A stretch of 64,000 nucleotides of DNA from Stemphylium vesicarium (Eukaryota > Ascomycota > Dothideomycetes > Pleosporales > Pleosporaceae): assembly GCA_004380135.1 (NCBI GenBank), contig QXCR01000017.1:1-64000 (forward strand). Direction: 5' to 3'. The position numbers were made by a program, and so were the translations under genes. Below the pieces are notes generated by a model. It saw only the letters and a program-made list of their open reading frames with translations. It ran no database searches and was not told where the DNA came from. Shown one piece after another: positions 1 to 10,100 of the stretch (position 1 is the first letter of the stretch; every line of letters starts with the position of its first letter).

Positions 1-193
1 GAAATTCCTCTTGTTGTGGAGTTAATCGCTGCTGGTACTCGTGGCTGAATTGACGTGTCTGTGTACCACGCAGTCGGGCAGCAAGCGTGCTTCGAGGGAT
101 GTTGTACGCCTTCGCAGCAGCTCGTTGACTCGTAAAAACACCAGAAACAATGTCGCTGATAGCTGCTTGAATTGCTGCTTCACGGGGATCCAT
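1..193 (-). CDS. pogo/Fot1-like transposase, N-terminal fragment (runs off the window)
   Basis: Reading the minus strand from the ATG at 191-193 gives an open frame of about 64 codons to the window edge. It starts MDPREAAIQAAISDI and continues through QRAAAKAYNIPRSTLAARL. This is the psq/CENP-B type helix-turn-helix that opens pogo and Fot1 transposases: a short acidic-basic leader, then a DNA-binding helix with the A-xx-Y-x-IPR-S-TL pattern. No stop or frameshift is visible in this part, so the copy could be intact, but the DDE catalytic domain is outside the window. The protein would bind the element's terminal repeats and cut and paste the DNA. Confidence 0.75.
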   Translation of the reverse strand, partial: MDPREAAIQAAISDIVSGVFTSQRAAAKAYNIPRSTLAARLRGTQTRQFSHEYQQRLTPQQEEF

Positions 194-291
194 TTTAGTT
201 GCGTGGTTGTGGAGAAATCACGAGTGTGGAGTGGGTGGTCGAGTTCTGGGCGGGTGGCCAGCTTCAGTGGGTGGCCAGCTTCGGTGGCCGC
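1..291 (-). mobile_element. Terminal part of a pogo/Fot1-type (Tc1-mariner) DNA transposon
   Basis: The element runs off the left edge. It holds the start of a transposase on the minus strand. Beyond the start codon lies GGTGGCC-rich DNA with two direct copies of GGGTGGCCAGCTTC (252-265 and 269-282) and a further GGTGGCC at 283-289. A TA dinucleotide at 292-293 would suit the TA target duplication of this superfamily, so I place the outer end near 291. The matching end and terminal inverted repeat lie outside the window, so the boundary is inferred. Confidence 0.6.
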
Positions 292-536
292 TAGCTTACT
301 CCCCAAAACTCCCACAACAGCGCATCGGGAACTGTAAACCCCTCACCGCACCCTGTTCTAAATCCAGTCGATGGATGGCGAGCTGCTGTCCTGATAGGCG
401 CGACCGCGCAAAGTGCCCACCCGCAACGCCCAATTGAAGGAACCCGTAGCCGCGCTGGTGATCTCGCCCGCAGAAGCCCGTCCAGCTTGCCGGCTCACAG
501 TCACACTGGCGAGGAGCTCCACGCCGCCTCGCAATC

Positions 537-3272
537 ATGTTGAATTCGTCAGACTCGCACCGCCGCCGCAAGAAGGACCCGGATCGCGAGCGCAGTCGAC
601 CTCGCACCAAGGACAAGGACCGGGACCGGGAGCGCCATAAGAGTAGCCGCTCCCGCAAAACACGCTCGTCGGCCTCCAGGGACGACGATTCAGAAAACCC
701 GCCGCTTCCCCGACGCCCGTCTTCTGAGCGAGTGCGCACTTCCACCTCGTCGTCGACGCTGGCCTCTTCGCAGGCGTCCAAGTCGCACAAAATGGCAGTC
801 GTGCCCGAGATGGGACGCCGCGGCTCGTTGGGCTCGGACAACACATCGCGCATCAGCTTGCCGTATCCCTCGCATTCCAAGACGTATGCGAAAGAGAGCA
901 TCTACTCGCGGGATGGTGTGGAAAAGAGAAAGTCGGCAATGACGCCAGAACCCACGGATGCGGAGGCTTCGTCGACAGAAAAGGACGACGACGAGCCGGC
1001 CACAGCACAGCAGCCCAACCGCGTACCACCCCCGCCGTCGCGCGCACCACCAAGCCCTCCCCTCACTGCGACTACGGCGGCCGACATGAGGCGGGCAGCG
1101 AGTGCAAACAGCATGCGGCGCAAAGACCCAGACATGCTCGCCAGGGAGATGGCCGACGGCCGTCAGAGCGTGGACAGCGGTACGCGCATGACTTCCGAAT
1201 ATGGGCCGCGAGTAGCTTCGCGCTCCAGTGTCAGAGAAGGCGACGACTTCGATGGCACTGATCTCACCTCCACCACCGGATCGCAGCCCAGCACTATCCG
1301 CGCAAAATCACCCCATATGGCACCCAGGACCAAGACCGCAAGCCCGTCATACACTCGAGCTCCGGCTAGGACTTCAACACCAACGAGAACATCAACGCCA
1401 GCCAGGACATCGACACCAGTAAAGATGAAGACCAGAGCGCCTTCCGAATACACATTGGACTCTGATGCTACTTCTGTGATCCAAGACCACAATGCCTATC
1501 CTCGCGACGCATCTCCTTCGCAATCCGAAGCTTCGCCCTCATCAGTCGTGGATTCATCACCGCGCACTCCTACTCAGCACTCAGTATTGCCTTCTGATGT
1601 ATCGTCCGTCAAGGATGGGCCCTCAATGATCGAGGTCATGACGGACCCCATGTCACGAACCCAGTCCGTGGACCCAAGTTATGCGCAATCTCCTATGACC
1701 CCTCCACCACCACCTCCTCCTCCGGCCATGATGGAAGCCCCTCGAGTCGATTACCTTTTGCAAAACGGTGGTCTCGCCAAAGCGATTCCCCGAAGTCTGT
1801 TGGCAGCAATTGATGGAGTCCCAGCCTCCGCCTATTCTCACTACACCACGCCTCGGCTGTCGGGTGCACAGGCCCACGACGTTCGATCTTTCTTCAAACC
1901 ACTGCAGAATGTCCTTAACAGTTACAATACCGTCATGGACACGAGTGGCTCGTTGGCGGTTGCGACCGGTTACCGCTCCGTCGCACGCCGCCTGCTTGAT
2001 CGCCTGGAAAATGTTTTCGCTCGCAATATCTCTTCCGAGCACTGTCAGTGTATGATGTGTTTCGAGCAACCAGTTGTAGAGGATTCTGCAGGTGTGAACT
2101 GGGGAGAGATTCTGGAACTAGTTTCCGGACGTTGTGAACTTCCATCTTGGCCTCCCTACGAAGAAGGTCCTGGGCCCGGGTTGGGCATATCGTCTGATTT
2201 GGAGGCGCCGTGCCAGCGGATTGATGTTGACGTCCCGGAACAATATCGTGAGCATTACGAGAAGCAGTCGAAGAAGACCAAGGTTGCAGTCCAATCTTGG
2301 CTCTCAGACCAGCAAGACAACGTTCCCGAAGACGCCGACGATGAAACCCTCACATTTATCATGCTTACACGGTTGGAGCAGCCACAACGACCGCTTTTCT
2401 ACGCTCTATTGTGGGGGTTGGAGAAGCTCCCGAATCCTCGCACACAAAAGCCTGATACTGGAACGCCACCCTACCTAGCGAAGGCCGGTTTGGCTTTGCA
2501 GCGTCTATACCGACTCCACAACACGCCTCGCGACCAGCTAACTGTCATGTATCTTATCCGTCATCCAGATATGCACAACATGCTCGCTACACTGGCGGCT
2601 GTCACTAAACATGAATGGGAGATTCTCGTATCTGGACGTTTCGATGGATTCCTCTGGTCGGGGGTTGAGGATCTTCCGGACATGAATGGAACTCCTCCAC
2701 GGAGTGGATCAAGAGCGGGCCAGATGCGCCCTACCGACGGCCCTCAGCGATTTGCATCGCCTTTCAGCCCCAACCGGTATGGTAACTTTAGTCCCAGCCC
2801 TTACTCCCGACCTGGGTCAGCCCGACCCGGATCTGTGCGTCCGCCGGGTGGCGCACCTGTGCAAATCGATGAAGAAACCGAGATTGCCGTACTCGCAGAA
2901 ATCGAGCGGGAAATCTACCTGGGCATGGAGGCTATGGAAGACGCGTTCGAGCAGCTTCACAACCAGGCCGAGGGTGTGCGCCGGCGCTTACGTGAGCGAG
3001 CTGCTGCTTTATCCATGGTCGCACAGCAACGCAGAGGCGCTGGCATGGGTGGAATTGAAGTCAGAACGGACACGCCTGCCAATATGCGTGATGCTGACGA
3101 AGGAATGGACGACCTGAAGAGTGAGATCGGGCCGGATGACTCGGCGAGTAATGTCAGCAATAATAGGCGAAGGAAAGCGCATCGGGCGCGCGAGAGGAGA
3201 ACACCAGCGCCAGTGGAGGAGGAGAGCGAAGAAGAAGTTGCGCTCGCAGAACGGATACGCAGACGGTTCTGA
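537..3272 (+). CDS. Uncharacterised Ser/Pro/Arg-rich fungal protein, 911 aa
   Basis: A single uninterrupted frame of 911 residues; the ATG at 537 is the first in frame. About the first 400 residues are low complexity: an Arg/Ser/Asp/Lys-rich start resembling RS-type nuclear proteins, poly-Pro stretches (a run of eight Pro near residue 390), and a short TSTP(T/A)R tandem repeat near residues 275-300. From about residue 400 the composition becomes that of a folded, helical domain: a conserved-looking block around YLLQNGGLAKAIPRSLL, a CxCxxC cluster (EHCQCMMCFEQ, about residues 503-513) and a segment rich in Leu and aromatic residues to about 725. The tail is acidic and coiled-coil-like, ending in basic RRR/KAHRARERR patches. 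I do not recognise the family. It looks like a conserved mould protein with a nuclear or scaffold role; the Cys cluster could bind metal. Confidence is for the gene, not a function. Confidence 0.85.
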   Translation: MLNSSDSHRRRKKDPDRERSRPRTKDKDRDRERHKSSRSRKTRSSASRDDDSENPPLPRRPSSERVRTSTSSSTLASSQASKSHKMAVVPEMGRRGSLGSDNTSRISLPYPSHSKTYAKESIYSRDGVEKRKSAMTPEPTDAEASSTEKDDDEPATAQQPNRVPPPPSRAPPSPPLTATTAADMRRAASANSMRRKDPDMLAREMADGRQSVDSGTRMTSEYGPRVASRSSVREGDDFDGTDLTSTTGSQPSTIRAKSPHMAPRTKTASPSYTRAPARTSTPTRTSTPARTSTPVKMKTRAPSEYTLDSDATSVIQDHNAYPRDASPSQSEASPSSVVDSSPRTPTQHSVLPSDVSSVKDGPSMIEVMTDPMSRTQSVDPSYAQSPMTPPPPPPPPAMMEAPRVDYLLQNGGLAKAIPRSLLAAIDGVPASAYSHYTTPRLSGAQAHDVRSFFKPLQNVLNSYNTVMDTSGSLAVATGYRSVARRLLDRLENVFARNISSEHCQCMMCFEQPVVEDSAGVNWGEILELVSGRCELPSWPPYEEGPGPGLGISSDLEAPCQRIDVDVPEQYREHYEKQSKKTKVAVQSWLSDQQDNVPEDADDETLTFIMLTRLEQPQRPLFYALLWGLEKLPNPRTQKPDTGTPPYLAKAGLALQRLYRLHNTPRDQLTVMYLIRHPDMHNMLATLAAVTKHEWEILVSGRFDGFLWSGVEDLPDMNGTPPRSGSRAGQMRPTDGPQRFASPFSPNRYGNFSPSPYSRPGSARPGSVRPPGGAPVQIDEETEIAVLAEIEREIYLGMEAMEDAFEQLHNQAEGVRRRLRERAAALSMVAQQRRGAGMGGIEVRTDTPANMRDADEGMDDLKSEIGPDDSASNVSNNRRRKAHRARERRTPAPVEEESEEEVALAERIRRRF

Positions 3273-4353
3273 TACGAATAAAGACATGGGACACTAGCAT
3301 TGTGATGGAGTTCAATAGGCGGAGTTTCATTCTGTCCATGGTTTAGGGGACTATGGAGGATATGAATTATGGCTTAATAACGGCCGAGATATGGATACCC
3401 TGTTAGTGAGAAGCGCGAGAGATGGATAGGTTGAACTATCTTCTGCTCTACCTAGCTTGGCGATGTGGCGTTTATGAATATATATTTTTTGCTTGAAATG
3501 AAGTCGCGATGACGTCACTGGTGATGATAATGCCATGATTGTTGGATGGAGACAAGGAACGAGGCCGTGGCCGGGTCTGACTGTATTGCCTCTGCTCCAA
3601 TCATGGTGTGCAATGGGCGATGGGTGAGACGGGTAGCGGCCACGAACCCCGCTGAACCACGACCGAGTTGTTCCTGGGGGAGGTGTTGCAACAGACACGA
3701 CTGGTAACGAAGGCTCGTTCCGTCTGGACCTGAGACTGTCACCCGTAGCATGTGTGTCGAGGACGGCGGCAGGTATCATGCTCGGCAGCGAATTGCTTTT
3801 TTCTGGAGAGTCGTTCATCATTTACCACGCGACGCACTATCCCTGCACGCGCCGGACATGCATGTCCCCTCCATGACAACGGAGAGGTCGCAGGACAATA
3901 AACAGGCTCAACAACATTGCCGCGGCCAGCACTGCGACGCCTAGCCTACAGTAGTCGGGCATTGTTTGCGTCCCTTTGGAGGCGATTCGGCTCTCTGACC
4001 TTCATTCACGCTCGCCGGCGGACCCCCACCATTCGCCGTTGCCCTCGCAATCCGTGTTTACGAAACAACCAGGCGTGGTAGGCGCATAGCACGCAGCCCT
4101 CTCTTGTGGTGGCACACTACCACGGTTCGCCCTCGCTTCCACTCGCAGGCCTCAATCGCCCAACGTCGGTCGCCTTTTCGCTCCAAGCTCAGTCCCGTCG
4201 CTTTGCAGTGACCGCTCTTTCGCTGCAACCCTCCCGAGGCCTCTCGCTCTCGCTCTACCCCAGACACCGTCGACGCGCCTACCGCCTTGCGCAGCTATCT
4301 TGCCCCACCCGCTCTCACGATAAGCCCACTTCGTGCGTGGCACCTTGGACACC
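3273..4353. other. Intergenic, 1.08 kb: 3' region of the 911-aa gene and promoter/leader of the kinase gene
   Basis: No open frame here looks like protein. The last 300 bases before the kinase ATG are pyrimidine-rich (repeated CTCTCGCTCT), as is common around fungal transcription starts. A perfect cAMP-response-element palindrome lies at 3510-3517. Confidence 0.6.
3510..3517. promoter_or_regulatory. CRE/ATF-type palindrome TGACGTCA
   Basis: A perfect 8-bp TGACGTCA, the recognition site of CREB/ATF bZIP proteins (Atf1/AtfA in fungi). It lies about 840 bp upstream of the STE20-kinase ATG and 240 bp past the stop of the preceding gene. An 8-mer is expected by chance about once in a window of this size, so function is not shown. 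Confidence 0.25.
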
Positions 4354-6667
4354 ATGGCCGCCGAACTGGGCGCGAACGAGTCCGTCGACCCCAACACGCT
4401 CTACACCAAGCAGGAATGCATTGGCGGCGGCAGCTTTGGCAAAGTCTACAAGGGCCTCGACCGGCGGACAGGCCACACGGTCGCCATCAAGGTCATTGAC
4501 GTGGAGAATGCCGAGGACGAGGTGGACGATATCATGGGCGAGATCATGATCCTCTCGGGCATGAACTCGCCATACGTAACCAAGTACTATGGCTCGTATC
4601 TGGCCGGCTCCGATCTGTGGATCGTCATGGAGTTCTGCTCGGGTGGGAGCTGTGCAGACTTGATGAAGCCGGGCATCATAGCAGAAGCCGAGATTGCTGT
4701 CATTCTCAAGGAACTTTTGATGGGTCTGACATATCTCCACGACGACCACAAGTTGCATCGGGATATCAAAGGTATGTCCAGTCAGGTCTACATTCTGTCA
4801 AATTGGCTAACAGGTCCCAGCCGCGAATATACTGGTCGGTGCGAATGGACAGGTCAAGCTCGCAGACTTTGGTGTGTCAGGGCAGCTCTCAGCGACCATG
4901 ACGAAGAAGAACACGTTTGTCGGCACACCCTTCTGGATGGCACCCGAGGTTATCAAGCAGTCTGGCTACGATGGCAAAGCCGACATCTGGTCCCTCGGTA
5001 TTACTGCGCTCGAGCTAGCCAACGGCGAACCCCCATACGCGGATATTCATCCCATGAAAGTCCTCTTTCTTATCCCCAAGAATCCTCCGCCGTCGTTACA
5101 AGGAAACTTCTCCCCCGCCTTCAAAGAATTTGTCGATCTCTGCCTGCGTAAGGACCCTAGAGAGCGTCCGAATGCAAAACAACTTCTCCAGACAAGTTTC
5201 ATCCGCAAAGCTGGGAAGCCCGCTCGCTTGCAAGAGCTCATCTCGAGATATCAGGATTGGAAAGTCCGGTATCCAAAGGAGGCGGCTGAGTCCGATGATG
5301 AGGCAACTCCAGTGAAGAGGAATGAGCCTGTCAATGAAGACTTGTGGGACTTTGGTACTGTACGGCCACTTGGAGGCGGTAGAGGGCCAGCTCTCGCTCC
5401 GATGAACGATGCTGGCGCAAATGCCAGAAATATGTCGCCTCAACGGAAACCTGTTTCTCAGCACAAGGGTGGCTACGGCGATGAAAACGATGACACTATT
5501 CGAGAAACCCAGCCACCCTCCCCTACCAAACGCCTAGCACCGCTGCAGACCCAGGGCTCCCCTGGAGCCTCAGTAAGAACGGCGGCGAGGATACCACTAC
5601 CGGCATCACCAGAGAAGAGGGCACCTCCACCGTTCCCACAGCCTGCTGCAGAGCTCCCGCGAAAGTCACCTGTTCCTGCCCTGTTCTCACCGCCAGCAAA
5701 TCGAGGGCTAGCGACACCGACTAAACCGCAGACGCCCCAGCAACCCAGACGGCAGACGCCGTTGCAGCACAACTTTGATGACTTTATCCAACGTGAAATA
5801 GCTGCGGATATGAAGAACTTGGAACTGACCCCACAGCAACGAGTCCCAACACCAAGTCGGGCTTCGGTCTTGCCTCAAATGTCCATTCCTGACATACCAC
5901 CATTTCGCGGGCAGTCTTCGAGTCCAGCGGAAAACAACTCACATGTTAGTCAATTACCGAAACCGCTCCAAAGCCCCATTCGAACACAGAGCCAATTCCC
6001 GATGCCTACACAAGCGCAAAAACCTCTACCGTCACTTGCTGGTCAGCAGAACCTGCCCTCGCTGTCAGGACAGAAGCCACTGCCTTCAACACAGCAATCA
6101 TTTTCGCCGCTCAGCGCAGGATCCAACTTGCGACCCGACTCGGCGTCATCAAACGACCCTTTCCATAGCTCCATGGTGGCTAACAAAAAGCCACAAACAC
6201 AGCAACAAACGGCGCATTCGACTGCTCCTGTACCCCCACCGCATGCTAGCAAACCCTCGCCCATGTCTCGTGGTTCTTTTGGTCGTCCTAAGCCTACACC
6301 AAACCATCTCAGTCTGCTTCAATCGACGGGCTCGCCGACAACTCCCGTGGAGATCACGGCGCTCACCGGGGTGGTTGTGCCAGCGCTTGAGGCAGCCCTC
6401 TCACGCCGCAACTACCATCTCACTCTCAAAAACAAGCAAGAGTCTGCGCACTCACTAGACGACCCGCAAGGATTTATCGAGCGTAGGCGGCAGAGGCAAG
6501 ACTGCCATGACAAAGTGACGAAGCTTGTGAATGAGATCAGGGGGAAATTTGAGGAGCTGGATGGATGGGATGAAAAGGGTGAAGTGGGCATGGGTGGCGA
6601 GGTAGCTGGATTCTTAGAGGGGTTCCTTGAAGAGGTGCTTGTGAGGGTTGAGCCCGCAGATGATTAA
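4354..6667 (+). CDS. Germinal-centre (GCK-III) STE20-family Ser/Thr kinase, Sid1/SepL or Nak1/POD6 type
   Basis: Two exons, 4354-4771 and 4821-6667, join over a 49-nt intron (GTATGT donor, GCTAAC branch, CAG acceptor) to give 754 residues. The ATG sits in ACCATGG. The kinase domain is complete: glycine loop IGGGSFGKV (about 23-31), VAIK lysine 46, HRDIK 135-139, DFG 155-157, then GTPFWMAPE. The intron falls inside HRDIK-AANIL, and removing it restores that motif exactly. The phrasing SPYVTKYYGSYL and the short LQELISRYQDW segment after the kinase are typical of GCK-III kinases. The remaining ~450 residues are a Pro/Gln/Ser-rich tail, with a helical C-terminus (about 650-750) that probably binds a partner. 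Fungal members act in the septation initiation network (Sid1/SepL) or the MOR polarity network (Nak1/POD6/Kic1). The sequence alone does not let me choose between these. Confidence 0.9.
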
Positions 6668-7100
6668 GAACAACGGAGTTGAAGAGGGCGGCGCTCACGT
6701 ACATGGGGAATGCATTTGGGAGGTGTTTCTCGGTTAGATGGCTGTTTGGCTAGGCGTTTGGAAACGAGGGTTCACGGAGCTGTGCTCGCTGAAGTGTGTA
6801 GACAGTTATTTTTCCACTACGCTTTGACGATCAATACTACGATACCCGCATCTGATGCGGGATTACTTCAAAGGTGTCTATATCTGCCTTGAATAGTCGG
6901 TGCTTAACACCAGTCTTGCCGTTGCGGCTCACCGGGCGGGAGCTTTGCGCGGTGGGGAAGGCGTCTCCAATCAGGGCGCAGGCAGCTCCGAACACCGACA
7001 TTAGTTTCGTCACTTGTCCAGGGACAAGTCACTGCTACGCGCTTCAAGATTGCGCAAACCCCAGCCTTCAGCGGAGAACTCGGGGATAGCTACTATTACC
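6668..7100. other. Intergenic, 433 bp: kinase 3' region and STT4 promoter
   Basis: No convincing reading frame. The stretch separates the kinase stop from the short first exon of the PI 4-kinase gene. Confidence 0.6.
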
Positions 7101-10100
7101 ATGGCGTGAGCATCGAGACCTCTTGTATGAAGGCCAGTGGCTAATTCGCATTTTCCAGGCGCACCATTCGGAGCCATGCGCTCGAGAAGCTTGCCCGTCT
7201 GTCGGCGCAGTCGTCGTCGGCGGAGACGACTGGCTCCGACCATGGGAGATTGTTCAAGCGGTTCCCAAATGCGTCGCACGCTATGAAGGTGCAAGAACTA
7301 GAGGCAATCCTCGCTCTCTGCAAGTCGGCACCCTACATCCAGTCCTTCGACGTGGCCGATAAGCTGCTCGCCCGCCTCTCCCCGTACCTCACCGCATCAT
7401 ATGCCCAGACATTCGCGCCGTCGCCCTATCTCCGCACCATCGAGCCCGCCCCGTACGAAGTCCTTACATACAACCTCACATGCGCCGTTCTCTCTCTGGG
7501 CCTTCGGCACGATCGATTACGCACACAGGCTGCCGTTGCACTTGAAAGCTACCTCACTGGCTGGGCCACGGCAGCTGCTGAACTGTCAGAACAGCAGTTT
7601 GTCGAGGATGGAGTCGACGACTATGGCGCAGAGGGCGAGTTGGCTCGGGTCATGACCCACAGTCTGTCGCTGTTAGGCTTCCTCGGTGCCGCTGCAGAGT
7701 ACGCCGATTTCTGGAATGCCTGCGACAGACTGCAGCTTGTGCTGAACGTCCGGACAATTTTGACGGAGAACTTCTTGATCGCCTTTGAGACTGTTCTCTC
7801 TATTGTGCGTAATGCGCGCTCACACCAGCACGGGCTGCGGGAATGGAAGCGATACACAAAGCACTATGCGGCTACCGGACGGCCACTAGGGGCCATGATC
7901 TTGCACGACTCGTTCCTGAAGCTTGTCCTTGCTTCAGCTTCGCAGCTGATTGGAACCAGCCAACGTCTGACGTCGCCGAATTCTGTGCTCGACTACTTGC
8001 AGACCTGGCTAGACAACAAGGACCATCCACACATCAGGGCGACAGCAGAGAACTCGCTAGCTGAGGGACTGGCCAAGATCGCAGGAGAGGAGATGGAGCG
8101 CTTGGAGAATGATCTCGACTATCTCCAGCGTGTGGGGTCTGCATGGCAACAGCAGCAAGCGTCCTCTGTCAAAGCAAAGGTGCTAGTGACGTACCTCTGC
8201 TGCACCGTATACGATGACGACACAGACATTACTGATGCCGAGATTCTCACTGCCTGGTTGGATAATGTCCTCAATGACCCTACGCAGAGTGGGGATCATG
8301 AGCTTGCGTCCACAGTTCTCAAAGCCATGGCCATCCTTGCCGAAGTCTCTCCGCAACTTGCAGCAAATCTAGGACGCTCGCTGCCGAGAGTCATCGTCCA
8401 GGCTAACTTTGATCATCGGACAACCTCAGTAGCAGCAGAGTCTCTCGCCGCAGTGCTCAGTCTTCTTCCGCAGGATGCTATCATCACGACGCTTTACAGC
8501 CTTGGAAATGTCATCAGCGTAGGTGCTGCGGCTGAGCGAAACCCATCTATGTCTCCCACATTGAACGGAAACGGCAAGCCTGCAAAATCAGGTGGTGTTT
8601 ACAACCATCAGCACGGCAGCACCATTTCTCTCACACCGAGTGATGTCGATGAACCCCACCATGTGCATAAAACCGTGGTCCAGACCATCGTATCGGTTGC
8701 TAGAAACTGCAAGGATCCGAAAATCACCGCACTTGCACTGTCCATGCTCGTGCAAAAGGTTGGCCGCTCTGGCAAGGAGGTTGATGCTAAGATTATTACC
8801 GATACAGCTTTCCTAGGTATACACAGCCCACCCGGAGAGTTCAGATCACTGCTGAAGGTCTATACCAAGATCTCGCACGATGCCCTGGTCTCTGACGATG
8901 CAGCAAAGCTAGAGGCTGTGAGTATCCGTCCCTACCTCGATGATTCACATTAGCTAATTTCTTCTTTAGGTTATGGCCGCACGTCTCAATCTCTCAAAGG
9001 AAATTACTGCCGACGAGCCTACCTTTGAAATCTACCTTACTCATCTACTGGATACCATTGTTAGCAAGGGAGATGCCCAGGAGACATCACACCGTCATCT
9101 CCGAGACACGGAGCTTGCGGCACAGGAAATTGCACAGCTACTCAAGCCACTCGCAGTCCTTCTTGGAAGGAATGCAGAAAGTCCCGAGTATGCCGCGCTA
9201 GATGATTCCATCATCGGCCTCCAGCGCGACGCTTGGTTCAATATTGTCGTCCATGGATTCGACCTGCTTTCCGATTTGGGTAAACAGTACTGCGAGGAGT
9301 TGCGCACTCTTGCGCGATTTAGCAAGCCTCTGATCACTGAGGAACGCCCTTTCCTTTCAGAAAGCGACATCGAACTCAACACAGTGTTGCGTCGCGGAAA
9401 ATCGCCTGAACATACTGTCGAGCAGAAGAGGCGTCTTGGCAAATTGCTCCCTTCATGCGAAGCCGACACTAAATCACTCAGCTACCAGGAAGCGGTTTTT
9501 CTGAGTACTGCATACCTGGTGGAAGACCTACGAGCGAGTACCGGCGATTGTACTAAAGCGCTTGCATACTTTCTCGATCCGAAGCTGCGAACAGGAGCGG
9601 TCGGCAACTGCATGGCTGCCATTACAACAACAGCTGTTCGAACCTACTTGGCAAAGACCTTGTCAGGTAAATCACACACATTCTCTACTCCTTACCTGGC
9701 CAAGCAGCTAGCCACTATATTCTCCGCATGCTGCCATCGTATTGCTCGCGTCCAGCAAGCGGCAGCGGCCTGTGCGGATGTTGTGATTCGCGAAGTACCG
9801 TCAACATTGTGCCAGAAGAGTGCGCTCTTCGCTCTTCTGGAGCTTCTCTCAATGATGTGGTATAGCTGCCTAGAGGGCGAGACGGATGAATATACTTGGA
9901 AATCGACTTTCACTTCCAAACGATCCAACATCGTTGTAGAGCTGTCAGATGATTACGCTTTTCGGCGAGCGACCCTCGATGCGCTACACAACCGCGCGAC
10001 GGTCTGGGTCAAAGGCGCGCTTGACATTGCCCCTCTCGACGTCAAAGGACTCCTTCAATCGTATCTCTCTGAATTCGATGATGAAATGAGTTTCGGTCAC

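Noticed and set aside
296..901. Minus-strand open frame of 201 codons at the start of the 911-aa gene
   Set aside because: Arg/Ser-rich antisense of an RS-type region; it overlaps the better supported gene entirely.
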